64,000 nucleotides of DNA from Lachnospiraceae bacterium (GTDB taxonomy: Bacteria; Bacillota; Clostridia; Lachnospirales; Lachnospiraceae). Made by a program: the position numbers and the translations under genes. The notes under the pieces were generated by a model. The model worked only from the letters and a program-made list of their open reading frames with translations. It searched no databases and was not told where the DNA came from. The stretch is taken from positions 62,001-126,000 of the forward strand of contig JAFWLM010000120.1 of assembly GCA_017511045.1 (NCBI GenBank), in the 5' to 3' direction. Numbering within the stretch: the stretch's first letter is position 1; every line of letters starts with the position of its first letter. Shown here piece after piece: positions 9,682 through 17,316 of the stretch.

Positions 9682-10350
9682 ATGGATAATATCAGGATCA
9701 TAGAAATAAAAGAAAGTATATTTGCGGACAATGATAAAGAGGCAGAGCGCATCCGGGAGCGGCTGAAGAAGGAAAGGACCTTTCTTTTGAATGTGATGTC
9801 TTCTCCGGGCAGCGGAAAGACCTGCACGCTTCTGCGGACGATCGATGCGCTGAAAGAAGATCTGCGGATCGGCGTGATGGAAGCGGATATCGACTCCTCT
9901 GTCGATGCGGAAACGATCGCTGAGACCGGCGTTAAAAGCATTCAGCTTCACACCGGCGGGATGTGTCATTTGGATGCCGGCATGACAGAGCAGGGGCTCA
10001 ATGAACTTGGAACAGAAGATCTCGATCTTGCCATCCTGGAAAATGTCGGGAATCTCGTCTGCCCAGCGGAGTTCGATACCGGAGCTGTGAAAAACGTGAT
10101 GATCCTTTCCGTTCCGGAAGGACACGACAAGCCTTTGAAGTATCCGCTCATCTTCACAGTCTGCAATGCGCTGATTATCAACAAGATCGATGTGCTTCCG
10201 TATTTTGATTTCGATATGGAGAAAGTCATCGAGTATGCGCATATGCGGAACCCGAAGCTTGAGATCTTTCCAATCTCAGCTAAGACCGGGGAAGGAATAG
10301 AAGCCTGGACCACGTGGCTCAAAGAACAGGTGGATACGTGGAACAAATAA
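9682..10350 (+). CDS. hypB: Nickel-insertion GTPase HypB
   Basis: 222 residues of the SIMIBI GTPase HypB/UreG group. Visible motifs are the P-loop SSPGSGKT, the switch segment MEADIDSSVDAE, the metal-site region GGMCHLDAGM and the guanine motif NKIDV. HypB delivers nickel to [NiFe]-hydrogenase or related enzymes with HypA. The N-terminal histidine-rich or CxxCGC metal-binding extension found in many HypBs is missing, leaving only the G-domain nickel site. No hypA, C, D, E, F or [NiFe] subunit is in the window, and the hydrogenase at 44.7 kb is of the iron-only type, so the client is elsewhere. The preceding small coiled-coil gene is three bases away. Confidence 0.92.
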   Translation: MDNIRIIEIKESIFADNDKEAERIRERLKKERTFLLNVMSSPGSGKTCTLLRTIDALKEDLRIGVMEADIDSSVDAETIAETGVKSIQLHTGGMCHLDAGMTEQGLNELGTEDLDLAILENVGNLVCPAEFDTGAVKNVMILSVPEGHDKPLKYPLIFTVCNALIINKIDVLPYFDFDMEKVIEYAHMRNPKLEIFPISAKTGEGIEAWTTWLKEQVDTWNK

Positions 10351-10371
10351 AACCGACAGGAGGAATTAGTT

Positions 10372-10815
10372 ATGTCAAAATTTCAGACACTGCAAAGTGA
10401 TATGGTAGCTGCAATGAAGGCGAAGGATAAGCCGCGCAAGGAAGCAATCTCTGCAATGATCCAGACGATCAAGAAGATGGCGATTGATGAAGGCCACAGA
10501 GATGAGATCACGGATGAGTTCGCAGACCGCATGATCTTAAAAGAGCTCAAGAGCACAAAAGAGCAGATCGACACCTGCCCGGACAGCCGTGCGGAACTGA
10601 AAGCAGAATACCAGCTGAAGTATGACATCATGAATGAATATGCTCCGAAGCTGATGTCCGCTGATGAGATCAGAACTGTTCTGACGGAGAAATTCGCTGA
10701 TGTGATCGCAACGAAAAACAAAGGCTCTATTATGAAAGCCGTAATGCCGGAACTCCGCGGAAAAGCGGACGGCAAAGATATCAGCAAGATCGTCGAAGAA
10801 TTGTGCAAGGGCTGA
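10372..10815 (+). CDS. GatB/YqeY domain protein
   Basis: 147 residues, a normal length for free-standing YqeY proteins, all helical, with the characteristic N-terminal segment (LQSDMVAAMKAKDK) and the C-terminal helical bundle ending in a K-I-V-E-E-L motif. YqeY resembles the tRNA-binding tail domain of GatB amidotransferase subunits; its role is not settled but it is usually regarded as translation-linked. A clear AGGAGG precedes the ATG. It lies 21 bases after hypB and 28 bases before the next gene, so it belongs to the same run of genes, though no functional connection to nickel is evident. Confidence 0.9.
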   Translation: MSKFQTLQSDMVAAMKAKDKPRKEAISAMIQTIKKMAIDEGHRDEITDEFADRMILKELKSTKEQIDTCPDSRAELKAEYQLKYDIMNEYAPKLMSADEIRTVLTEKFADVIATKNKGSIMKAVMPELRGKADGKDISKIVEELCKG

Positions 10816-10843
10816 AGCTGAAGGAGATTAAAGAGGAATCAAG

Positions 10844-11683
10844 ATGAAAGTAACTTTTTTTGGAACGACAACCTTATTGTTTGATGATGGGAAAGACCAG
10901 ATTTTTTTCGATGCCCACATGACAAGACCGTCACTCATGAAGTATATCTTCGGAAGTCAGCCGACAGATAAAGAGCTGGTTGATGAAATGCTGAAGCTGC
11001 ATAAGGTCGACCGGCTGAGAGCGATCTTTGCTTCCCATACCCATCATGACCATGTCATGGATGCTCCGTATATTGCAAGCCAAACGGGCGCTGTCATCTA
11101 CGGAAGCAGTTCCGCAATGAACGTTGCAAGAGGCGGGGATATTCCGGAAGAGCAGATGGTTGAGTTCAAGTCGAATGAAACATATGAGATCGGCGGCTTC
11201 CGGATCAAAGTGATCCCGTCGATCCATTCCAAGCCGACGATCATTAATAACGATCTGGGGCAGACGATCGATGCGCCGCTCAGACAGCCTTCGAAACTCA
11301 GAGATTATAAGGAAGGCGGCTCGTATGATTTTTATGTGGAAGCCGAAGGCAAGCGTATTATGATCCGCCCGAGCTTCAACTATATTGAAGGCCAGATGGA
11401 TGGTTATAAAGCGGATGTTTTATTCCTTGGCGTTGCCGGACTTCAGAAAGCAGACGAAGCCACAGAAAAGGTATTCTATGAGGAGACGATCGATAAATTG
11501 GAACCGAAACTGGTCATTCCGGTGCATTGGGACAATTTCTTTTCTCCGCTTTCAAAACCGGCTGTTGGCATGCCGAAGCTTGTGGAAAAGACGGAAATCG
11601 TTTTCTTCAAACTTGCGAAAGCGTGCGAGGCGCGGGGTGTGCCGTGTATCGTTCAGATCCCCCGTACCAGTGTGGAGATATAG
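10844..11683 (+). CDS. Metallo-beta-lactamase-fold hydrolase (UlaG-like)
   Basis: 279 residues with the MBL metal motif HTHHDHVMDAP (H-x-H-x-D-H) near residue 65, further metal ligands probably around the I-H-S segment at 125, and a C-terminal PVHWDNFF histidine. The opening sequence FFGTTTLLF matches the cytosolic UlaG/YhfI-like branch that handles small substrates (lactone, phosphodiester) rather than antibiotics. There is no signal peptide. It is followed 48 bases on by an aminopeptidase. Substrate cannot be assigned. Confidence 0.88.
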   Translation: MKVTFFGTTTLLFDDGKDQIFFDAHMTRPSLMKYIFGSQPTDKELVDEMLKLHKVDRLRAIFASHTHHDHVMDAPYIASQTGAVIYGSSSAMNVARGGDIPEEQMVEFKSNETYEIGGFRIKVIPSIHSKPTIINNDLGQTIDAPLRQPSKLRDYKEGGSYDFYVEAEGKRIMIRPSFNYIEGQMDGYKADVLFLGVAGLQKADEATEKVFYEETIDKLEPKLVIPVHWDNFFSPLSKPAVGMPKLVEKTEIVFFKLAKACEARGVPCIVQIPRTSVEI

Positions 11684-11731
11684 ACAGATAGCGGAACGGC
11701 GGTTCGAAGCTGCCGGACAGAAGGAGACAAG

Positions 11732-12961
11732 ATGGATAAACGACTTGAAGAATATGCAAGAATTGCTGTCAGAATGGGAGCCAACCTTCAGGAAGGCGAT
11801 ACCATGCTTCTTCGCGCACCGGTTGACTGTGCAGAGTTCGCACGGATGATCGTTAAGGAAGCTTATGATGCAGGCGCGAAAGAGGTCATCATGGGCTGGA
11901 GAGATGATACGATCAGCCGTCTGAATTATTTACATGCAGCTGACGAAGTGTTTGACAGCTTTCATGAATGGGAAAAAGTCCAGTACGATACATTGTCAAA
12001 GGGTAAATTCGTTCTCTTGACGATCGATGCGGAAGACCCGGAGGCGCTGAAAGGTGTGGATCCGGAGCGGATCAGACGTTCTGTGAAAGCACGTATGACA
12101 GCTCTGAAGGATTACAGTGATAAGCTGATGGCCAGCGAGTTTTCCTGGAGCATTGTTGCTGTTCCGATCCTTTCCTGGGCGAAAAAAATGTTCCCGGATC
12201 TTTCGGACGATGCAGCAATGGATGCGCTCTGGGAAGCGATCTATGAGACGATGCGCATCGACGGAAGCGGCGACGCTGTTGAAAAATGGAAACTGCATAC
12301 GGCAAGGCTTCAGGAAAAATGCGATAAGCTGAACGCGTTGGATCTCAAGCAGCTTCATTATAAAACGGAACTCGGAACGGACTTCACCGTTGACCTTCCG
12401 GAAGGCGCGATCTGGTGCGGCGGTGCGGATAAGAATAAACAGGGAATTGACTTTATTGCGAACATGCCGACGGAAGAAGTGTTCACGGCTCCGCAGAGAG
12501 ACAGCGGAAACGGCGTGATCGCAGCGTCCAAACCATTGTGTTTGAACGGAACTATGGTGGAAGGAATCCGCTTCACGGTTGAGAACGGAAAGATCGTGAA
12601 AGTAGAAGCGGACTGCGGACTTGAGGTCCTGGAAAAAACGCTTGAGGTCGATGAAGGCAGCCGCTACTTCGGTGAGCTGGCACTGGTGGATTATGATTCT
12701 CCGATCTCCAACCAGAACCTGCTTTATTACAATACGTTGTTTGATGAGAATGCTTCCTGCCATATTGCTTTTGGCGCGGCCTATCCGGACTGTGTGAAGG
12801 GTGCGGAAGGAAAAAGCACAGAGGAGCTCATGGAGATGGGATTAAACGATTCCCTGAACCATGTCGACTTCATGGTTGGAACAGAAAAGACCGAGATCAC
12901 GGGAATCACCAAAGACGGTCAGACCGTCGTGATCATGAAAGACGGCAATTTTGCATTATAA
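11732..12961 (+). CDS. Aminopeptidase, M29 (AmpS/AmpT) family
   Basis: 409 residues, the standard length for M29 exopeptidases. It opens with LEEYARIAVRMGANLQEGD, typical of the family, and metal-site residues lie in the second half: the glutamate of MVEGIR, E-L-A-L-V of the strand after RYFGELA, and the conserved NHVDFMVG segment with His and Asp near the C-terminus. M29 enzymes remove N-terminal residues from peptides with a two-metal centre in the cytosol. The ATG at 11732 has GGAG nine bases upstream. No partner is implied by its neighbours beyond general peptide use. Confidence 0.92.
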   Translation: MDKRLEEYARIAVRMGANLQEGDTMLLRAPVDCAEFARMIVKEAYDAGAKEVIMGWRDDTISRLNYLHAADEVFDSFHEWEKVQYDTLSKGKFVLLTIDAEDPEALKGVDPERIRRSVKARMTALKDYSDKLMASEFSWSIVAVPILSWAKKMFPDLSDDAAMDALWEAIYETMRIDGSGDAVEKWKLHTARLQEKCDKLNALDLKQLHYKTELGTDFTVDLPEGAIWCGGADKNKQGIDFIANMPTEEVFTAPQRDSGNGVIAASKPLCLNGTMVEGIRFTVENGKIVKVEADCGLEVLEKTLEVDEGSRYFGELALVDYDSPISNQNLLYYNTLFDENASCHIAFGAAYPDCVKGAEGKSTEELMEMGLNDSLNHVDFMVGTEKTEITGITKDGQTVVIMKDGNFAL

Positions 12962-13011
12962 AGAATTGGCAGTGAAGCCCATACGCGGCAATTAGGCTCC
13001 AATCTTTTCGC

Positions 13012-13683
13012 TCAGGTCTCAGACTCGAGTAGCTTAAAATGATTCTTCCGGAATTCGATCAGACCTTCGCGCTGCATGCGGCCAAGCTCCTTGGACATGT
13101 TGGTGCGTTCCAGATTAAGGTAGTCCGCAAGCTGCTGGCGGTTGAACGGGATATCGAACTCGGTGGAATTCCTTTGGAGGGAGATTGAGTTTAAGTAAGA
13201 AAGAATACGTGCTCTGGCGCTTTTCGGCGAGGTATGAAAGCTTCTGCCGGAGAGCGTCAGATTTTTTTGTGAAGAGATCATCAGAAGGTTCTTCATCAGG
13301 GGTTCATCCCAACGTAATTGGAGCGGATTTTTTATTAGAAGTGAGACGTTCAGGAACATGATCTTACAGTCTTCATTTGCCCGGACATCCACCAGCATGA
13401 CGGAGTCAGGGATAAGCGCATAGGTTTCTGCGAAGACCTGCCCTGGGCCGATATGGCTTAAGATCGTACGGTTTCCCCAGATGTCGTTGCTCTCTATGGT
13501 GACGCTGCCTGAAAGAACCAGACCTAATTGGCTGGTCTTGCTTCCGGCATGGAAGATAAAGCTGTCCTTCCGGAAATTTTTCTCCTTCATATCTAAAGAT
13601 TGCAGACAGCGTTCCATATCTTCTTCAGGAATTCCCATAAAGAGCTGTAAATTTGCAAGTTCGTAATAAGTATTCCTTTTCAT
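13012..13683 (-). CDS. Crp/Fnr family transcriptional regulator
   Basis: 223 residues from ATG 13683, chosen because GGAGG lies six bases upstream; the frame stays open further but without a ribosome site. An N-terminal cyclic-nucleotide-like beta barrel (about 10-125) is followed by a dimer helix and a C-terminal winged helix-turn-helix (about 150-215), where FNRQQLADYLNLERTNMSKELGRM is split around the recognition helix. I see no FNR-type N-terminal cysteine cluster. It is divergent from an Fe-S protein gene, with a palindromic site between them. This regulator group often controls nitrosative or redox genes such as hybrid-cluster protein in Clostridia. Confidence 0.92.
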   Translation of the reverse strand: MKRNTYYELANLQLFMGIPEEDMERCLQSLDMKEKNFRKDSFIFHAGSKTSQLGLVLSGSVTIESNDIWGNRTILSHIGPGQVFAETYALIPDSVMLVDVRANEDCKIMFLNVSLLIKNPLQLRWDEPLMKNLLMISSQKNLTLSGRSFHTSPKSARARILSYLNSISLQRNSTEFDIPFNRQQLADYLNLERTNMSKELGRMQREGLIEFRKNHFKLLESET

Positions 13684-13798
13684 TTCGGCCTCCATAAAAA
13701 ATCCAGTAATAGCAAGGGTTTTTGTGGTTTTTTGCGTCATTTATCCCGCAAAAACAGGTGGCGTAATTACATTGGGCGTTGTAAATTAAATCGATAAA

Positions 13799-13842
13799 AT
13801 GTGGTTCAAACCACATACTTTCCATCCGCAATATACTATACT
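13799..13842 (+). promoter_or_regulatory. Palindromic operator and -10 for the Fe-S protein gene
   Basis: ATGTGGTTCAAACCACAT (13799-13816) is a palindrome with eight paired bases per arm, the right size for a Crp/Fnr dimer. TATACT -10 candidates lie at 13832-13837 and 13837-13842 without a -35. If transcription starts near 13849, the palindrome centre is about 41.5 bases upstream, the class II activator position. This makes the divergent Crp/Fnr protein the natural activator. Confidence 0.65.
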
Positions 13843-13872
13843 GCAGACAACAAAGCAAGGAGGGAACAAACG

Positions 13873-14673
13873 ATGATCAGAAAAATTATTCATATTGATG
13901 AGGAAAAATGCAATGGCTGCGGAATGTGCGCAAATGCCTGCCACGAGGGAGCCATTGAGATGGTAGATGGAAAAGCGAAACTGGTAAGAGAGAACTTCTG
14001 TGACGGCTTTGGCGATTGCCTCCCGGCCTGCCCTGCGGGAGCGATCTCTTTTGAAGAAAGAGAAGCGCCGGCCTATGACGAGGCAGCAGTGCTCGCAGCA
14101 AAGGCAGGTAATGCACAGGGAGAAAAGAAACTGACAATGGACGAGATCATGAAGATCGAAGACGAAACACTTAGAAGAAAGACGATGATGGAAGCTGTAA
14201 AAAAAGGAGAGCTTGAGATGCCGAGCGGATGCCCGGGCTCTAAGATGATGCAGTTTAAACGGGAAGAGCAGGAAGAGCCGGCAGCAGCTGCATCCGGATA
14301 CAAACCGGTCTCAAGATTGAACCAGTGGCCATGCCAGATCAAGCTCCTTCCGACACAGGCTCCGTTCTACGATGGCGCAAAACTGCTGATCGCTGCGGAC
14401 TGCACCGCCTATGCCTATGCCAACATGCACGAGGATTTCATGAAGGGAAAAATCACTCTGATCGGCTGTCCGAAATTAGACGAGGGCGATTACACGGAAA
14501 AGCTGACGGAGATCATTGCGAACAACGATATCAAGAGCGTGACGATCGTCCGCATGGAAGTTCCGTGCTGCGGCGGTCTGCAGAGGGCTGCAGAGAATGC
14601 GCTGAAAAACAGCGGCAAGTTCCTGCCGTGGCAGGTCGTCACCATCAGCCGCGACGGAAGAATTCTGGACTGA
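13873..14673 (+). CDS. 4Fe-4S dicluster protein under Crp/Fnr control
   Basis: 266 residues from ATG 13873, which follows AAGGAGGG. The N-terminus carries a bacterial ferredoxin-type double cluster: C-x2-C-x2-C-x3-C from Cys13, then CDGFGDCLPACPAG. The remaining 180 residues form an unassigned domain with an SGCPGS segment near 117, a conserved CCGGLQ motif near 235, and scattered cysteines. Proteins of this kind sit beside Crp/Fnr regulators and often beside hybrid-cluster protein in Clostridia; here hcp is not adjacent. It probably serves as a redox carrier or sensor under low-oxygen or nitrosative stress, which is inference from context. Confidence 0.85.
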   Translation: MIRKIIHIDEEKCNGCGMCANACHEGAIEMVDGKAKLVRENFCDGFGDCLPACPAGAISFEEREAPAYDEAAVLAAKAGNAQGEKKLTMDEIMKIEDETLRRKTMMEAVKKGELEMPSGCPGSKMMQFKREEQEEPAAAASGYKPVSRLNQWPCQIKLLPTQAPFYDGAKLLIAADCTAYAYANMHEDFMKGKITLIGCPKLDEGDYTEKLTEIIANNDIKSVTIVRMEVPCCGGLQRAAENALKNSGKFLPWQVVTISRDGRILD

Positions 14674-14773
14674 TGAAAAAGCCCCGGCGTTCGTGGTCAT
14701 GCGGAATCTTTTGTGTTAATAAGCAAGCAATTAAGAAGGCGTCTTGAAAAGGCGTCTTTTTTACTAGAAGTCT

Positions 14774-14891
14774 GAATCAATGAGTAAGCCAAAAGGCTGC
14801 CTTCTCTAGGCGCCCCTTTTTGATTCAAGACCGAATCAATGAGTGAGCCAAAAGGGTGCCGTTCACAGGCGCCCTGTTTTTGATTGAAGCC
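14774..14891 (+). repeat. Two tandem 59-bp hairpin repeats
   Basis: Two head-to-tail copies (14774-14832, 14833-14891) share GAATCAATGAGT-R-AGCCAAAAGG...GGCGCCC...TTTTTGATT. Each folds as a long hairpin: outer arms TGAATCAA with TTGATTCA in copy 1, inner GGGTGCC with GGCGCCC in copy 2. In copy 1 the inner arm reads GGCTGCC and fits less well. The right end of copy 2 contributes the -35 of the macro-domain gene promoter. No protein is encoded. Confidence 0.75.
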
Positions 14892-14908
14892 CGGAAAAAT
14901 GCTATAAT
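14880..14908 (+). promoter_or_regulatory. Near-consensus sigma-A promoter for the macro-domain gene
   Basis: TTGATT (14880-14885) and TATAAT (14903-14908) are separated by 17 bases. Start is expected near 14915, giving a leader of about 30 bases. The -35 lies inside the right arm of the second hairpin repeat, so formation of that structure or binding to it could influence initiation. Confidence 0.75.
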
Positions 14909-14945
14909 ATTCACAGACTTTTTTAATGAGAGGATGGGTTTTGAA

Positions 14946-16265
14946 ATGCCGTTTAAGATCGTCAGGAACGACATTACAAAAATGAATACAGAAGCCATTG
15001 TAAATACGGCAAATGAATATCCGATCGTTGGTCCGGGATGTGACAGTGCCGTTTATAAGGCTGCCGGCTACGAGAAGCTTCTCGCATATCGGACAGAAAA
15101 GATCGGCGTCATTCCGGAGGGTGAAGTTTTTATCACTCCGGGGTTTGCGCTGTCTGCAAAATATATCATTCATGCGGTGAGTCCGCTTTATATCAGCGGG
15201 GACGAGGGTGAAGAAGAAAAACTCCGCTCCTGTTATCGGAAGAGTTTGGCGCTGGCAAAAGAGCAGGGAATCGGATCGATCGCCTTCCCACTGATCTCGA
15301 CGGGAAGCTTTGGCTATCCGAAAGAGGAAGGCCTCCGGATCGCGCTGGATGAGATCAATGCTTTTCTTCTTGGCAATGAGATGGAAATCTATCTTGTGGT
15401 TTTCGGAGAAGATACGACGGCGCTTGGCACAAAACTTTATCCGGATCTGGAAGCATATATCGACAGGAACTATGTTGAGGAAAAATTGGAAGAAGAATAC
15501 GGCATGCCATATTATGGCAACGGCAGTATCGACCGGCGGCGTCCAGACCGTATGCCGGGTTCTGTCGGTTCATATGGAATACACGCTGCGCCAGGTGCTC
15601 CGGGCGGATATAATGCCGCCGCTCCAGGTGCTCCGGGCGCATATAATGCCTCCGCTCCAGGTGCTCCGGGCGGATATAATGCCGCCGCGCCTTCCTATGC
15701 TGCGCCGCCTATGCCTGACAGGGAAAAACAGTCACGCAGAGAGTCCATCTTCCGGCGCCGCAGGAGAAAAAAAGAAGAGGAAGCATCCATCAGGGAAACA
15801 TACTCTGTGGGACAAGCCTTTGAAGAAGATGTCTGCGAGGCAGCATACGAAGCGCCGGAGGTCAAGGAGCCTGAAGAATTTGCTGAAGCGCATGAAAGCA
15901 AGCTGGAAGAGCGGATGCGGCATCTGTCCGATACCTTCTCCGAATACCTGATGTATCTGATTGGTGAGAAACAGCTGAAAAATGCAGACGTCTATAAGAG
16001 GGCGATCATTGACCGGAGAGTTTTTTCCAAGATCGTGAAAAACCCAGACTACCATCCGCAGAAGCTGACGGCGCTTTGCCTTTGCGTCGGGGCGATGCTG
16101 AACCTGGATGAATCCAAAGATCTGCTGGCAAGAGCAGGCTATGCCTTATCGCCCTGTGATAAAACGGATATCATTTTTTCCTACTTTATCGAAAACGAGA
16201 TCTATGACATGATCGAGCTGGATATCCAGCTCGAAGAGCACGGCCTCCCGTGTATTGTTGAGTAA
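14946..16265 (+). CDS. Macro-domain protein with Pro/Ala/Gly linker and helical C-terminal domain
   Basis: 439 residues from ATG 14946; an in-frame ATG at 14934 overlaps the ribosome site and is less likely. Residues 1-170 are a macro domain, which binds or removes ADP-ribose: NDITKMNTEAIVNTAN, GPGCDSAVY and the HAVSP strand are visible, and FPLISTGSFGYP is the phosphate-loop equivalent. Residues 215-247 are three 11-residue APGAPGGYNAA-like repeats, then a basic stretch RRRRRK. Residues about 325-439 form a helical domain seen appended to other Firmicute proteins (DVYKRAIIDRRVFSKI, LLARAGYALSP), looking like a cryptic XRE-like fold. The combination suggests an ADP-ribosylation-linked regulator; the partner is unknown. 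Confidence 0.87.
   Translation: MPFKIVRNDITKMNTEAIVNTANEYPIVGPGCDSAVYKAAGYEKLLAYRTEKIGVIPEGEVFITPGFALSAKYIIHAVSPLYISGDEGEEEKLRSCYRKSLALAKEQGIGSIAFPLISTGSFGYPKEEGLRIALDEINAFLLGNEMEIYLVVFGEDTTALGTKLYPDLEAYIDRNYVEEKLEEEYGMPYYGNGSIDRRRPDRMPGSVGSYGIHAAPGAPGGYNAAAPGAPGAYNASAPGAPGGYNAAAPSYAAPPMPDREKQSRRESIFRRRRRKKEEEASIRETYSVGQAFEEDVCEAAYEAPEVKEPEEFAEAHESKLEERMRHLSDTFSEYLMYLIGEKQLKNADVYKRAIIDRRVFSKIVKNPDYHPQKLTALCLCVGAMLNLDESKDLLARAGYALSPCDKTDIIFSYFIENEIYDMIELDIQLEEHGLPCIVE
15588..15686 (+). repeat. Three 33-bp tandem repeats inside the macro gene
   Basis: Copies at 15588-15620, 15621-15653 and 15654-15686 encode 11-residue units of the form APGAPGxYNAx. Copies 1 and 3 encode GG before Tyr and copy 2 GA. 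The near identity at the DNA level suggests recent expansion and probable length variation between strains. Confidence 0.9.
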
Positions 16266-16293
16266 GCCTTAAGAGCATTTGAGGTGAGTTTTC

Positions 16294-16319
16294 AGCCCGC
16301 GTGAAGCGGGCCTTTTTTT
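16294..16319 (+). terminator. Intrinsic terminator after the macro-domain gene
   Basis: GCCCGC and GCGGGC form a stem around GTGAA, followed by CCTTTTTTT. It separates the macro gene from the vWA gene, which has its own TATAAT at 16358-16363. Confidence 0.85.
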
Positions 16320-16432
16320 GTCGCTTCGCGGGAGACAGGTTTTAAAAAACAAAACTTTATAATGTGCCTGTAAGTAAAAAACAAGAGAGATCCCAAAGGG
16401 ATAAATGCTCTTTCACAGAACGGAGGTATATT

Positions 16433-17098
16433 ATGAAAAAAGGTTTAACAGAGGTTGTTTTTATTCTTGACAGAAGCGGTTCCATGAGCGGACTGGAAGC
16501 AGATACGATCGGTGGTTTCAACTCGATGATCGAGAAACAGAAAAAAGAAGAAGGAGAGGCACTGATCTCAACTGTCCTGTTTGATGACCAAAGCGAAGTC
16601 CTTTACGACAGGGTTCCGGTAAGCAAGATCGAGCCGATGACAGACCGCCAGTATTATGTGCGCGGCTGCACCGCACTGCTTGACGCAGTCGGCGGAGCGA
16701 TCCACCACATTGCGAATGTGCATAAGTACGCGAGAGAAGAAGACCGTCCGGAAAAAACACTCTTTATCATCACGACCGACGGCATGGAAAACGCGAGCCG
16801 GAAGTATGATTACAAAAAAGTCAGAGAGATGGTGGAAAAAGAGAAAGAAAAATACGGATGGGAGTTCCTCTTCCTCGGCGCAAATATTGACGCAATCGAA
16901 GTTGCCGGCAGATTCGGGATCAGCGCAAACAGGGCGCTCAACTATGAGTGTGACAGCATCGGTACACAGGTCAATTTTCGGGCAGTATCAAATGTCGTCT
17001 CCGGCCTCAGAAGATCTAAAAACCGGGAAGAGGCAGAATATGTCATGGAAGCCTGCTGCGCCCCGATCAGAGAAGATTATAAGAAACGCCATCGCTAA
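16433..17098 (+). CDS. von Willebrand factor A domain protein
   Basis: 221 residues from ATG 16433, chosen for the GGAGG site six bases upstream. The MIDAS metal motif DRSGSMSG (D-x-S-x-S) is at the N-terminus, with a conserved Thr in GCTALLDA near 82 and Asp in TTDGMEN near 118, so the metal site looks complete. No signal peptide or membrane segment: this is a cytosolic single-domain vWA, similar to those associated with stress and tellurium-type loci. It follows the macro-domain gene but has a terminator in between. The 3' end of the coding region is the first copy of a 33-bp tandem repeat that continues beyond the stop. Confidence 0.9.
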   Translation: MKKGLTEVVFILDRSGSMSGLEADTIGGFNSMIEKQKKEEGEALISTVLFDDQSEVLYDRVPVSKIEPMTDRQYYVRGCTALLDAVGGAIHHIANVHKYAREEDRPEKTLFIITTDGMENASRKYDYKKVREMVEKEKEKYGWEFLFLGANIDAIEVAGRFGISANRALNYECDSIGTQVNFRAVSNVVSGLRRSKNREEAEYVMEACCAPIREDYKKRHR

Positions 17099-17177
17099 AC
17101 AGAACGTGAACATAAGAGACGTCAATGCCAAACATAGTATTATCATAAGAAACGTCATCGCTAAACAGAACATGATT
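17079..17177 (+). repeat. Three 33-bp tandem repeats across the vWA stop codon
   Basis: Copies at 17079-17111, 17112-17144 and 17145-17177, each beginning ATAAGA-R-ACG-Y-CA. Copies 1 and 3 are close to identical and copy 2 is diverged. The vWA stop lies in copy 1. In another frame the units read as 11-residue I-R-N-x-I-A-K-Q-N-like repeats, but no start or ribosome site supports translation. Confidence 0.85.
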
Positions 17178-17181
17178 CAAC

Positions 17182-17214
17182 AAAAAGCCTCCGGACAAAA
17201 ACCGGAGGCTTTTT
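17182..17214 (+). terminator. Intrinsic terminator after the vWA gene
   Basis: AGCCTCCGG and CCGGAGGCT pair around a seven-base A-rich loop, flanked by A5 and T5 tracts, so it could work in both directions. Confidence 0.92.
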
Positions 17215-17316
17215 CAGATAGATTCGTCCTTGCATTATCTGGTATTCATTATAAAATAAAAGTGACACAAAAATGAATTTTATACACAGCTTGAATATTC
17301 AGAAAGGAGAAGTGTT

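Noticed and set aside
9682-10350. HypB as evidence for a [NiFe]-hydrogenase locus
   Set aside because: No structural or other hyp genes are present; the hydrogenase in the window is [FeFe]-type with HydE/HydF.
14697-15173. Minus-strand open frame across the hairpin repeats
   Set aside because: Antisense to the macro-domain gene and made of repeat sequence; no ribosome site or recognisable domain.
17079-17177. Possible short CRISPR-like array
   Set aside because: The 33-base units are directly contiguous with no spacers, and copy 1 is coding; a plain tandem repeat.
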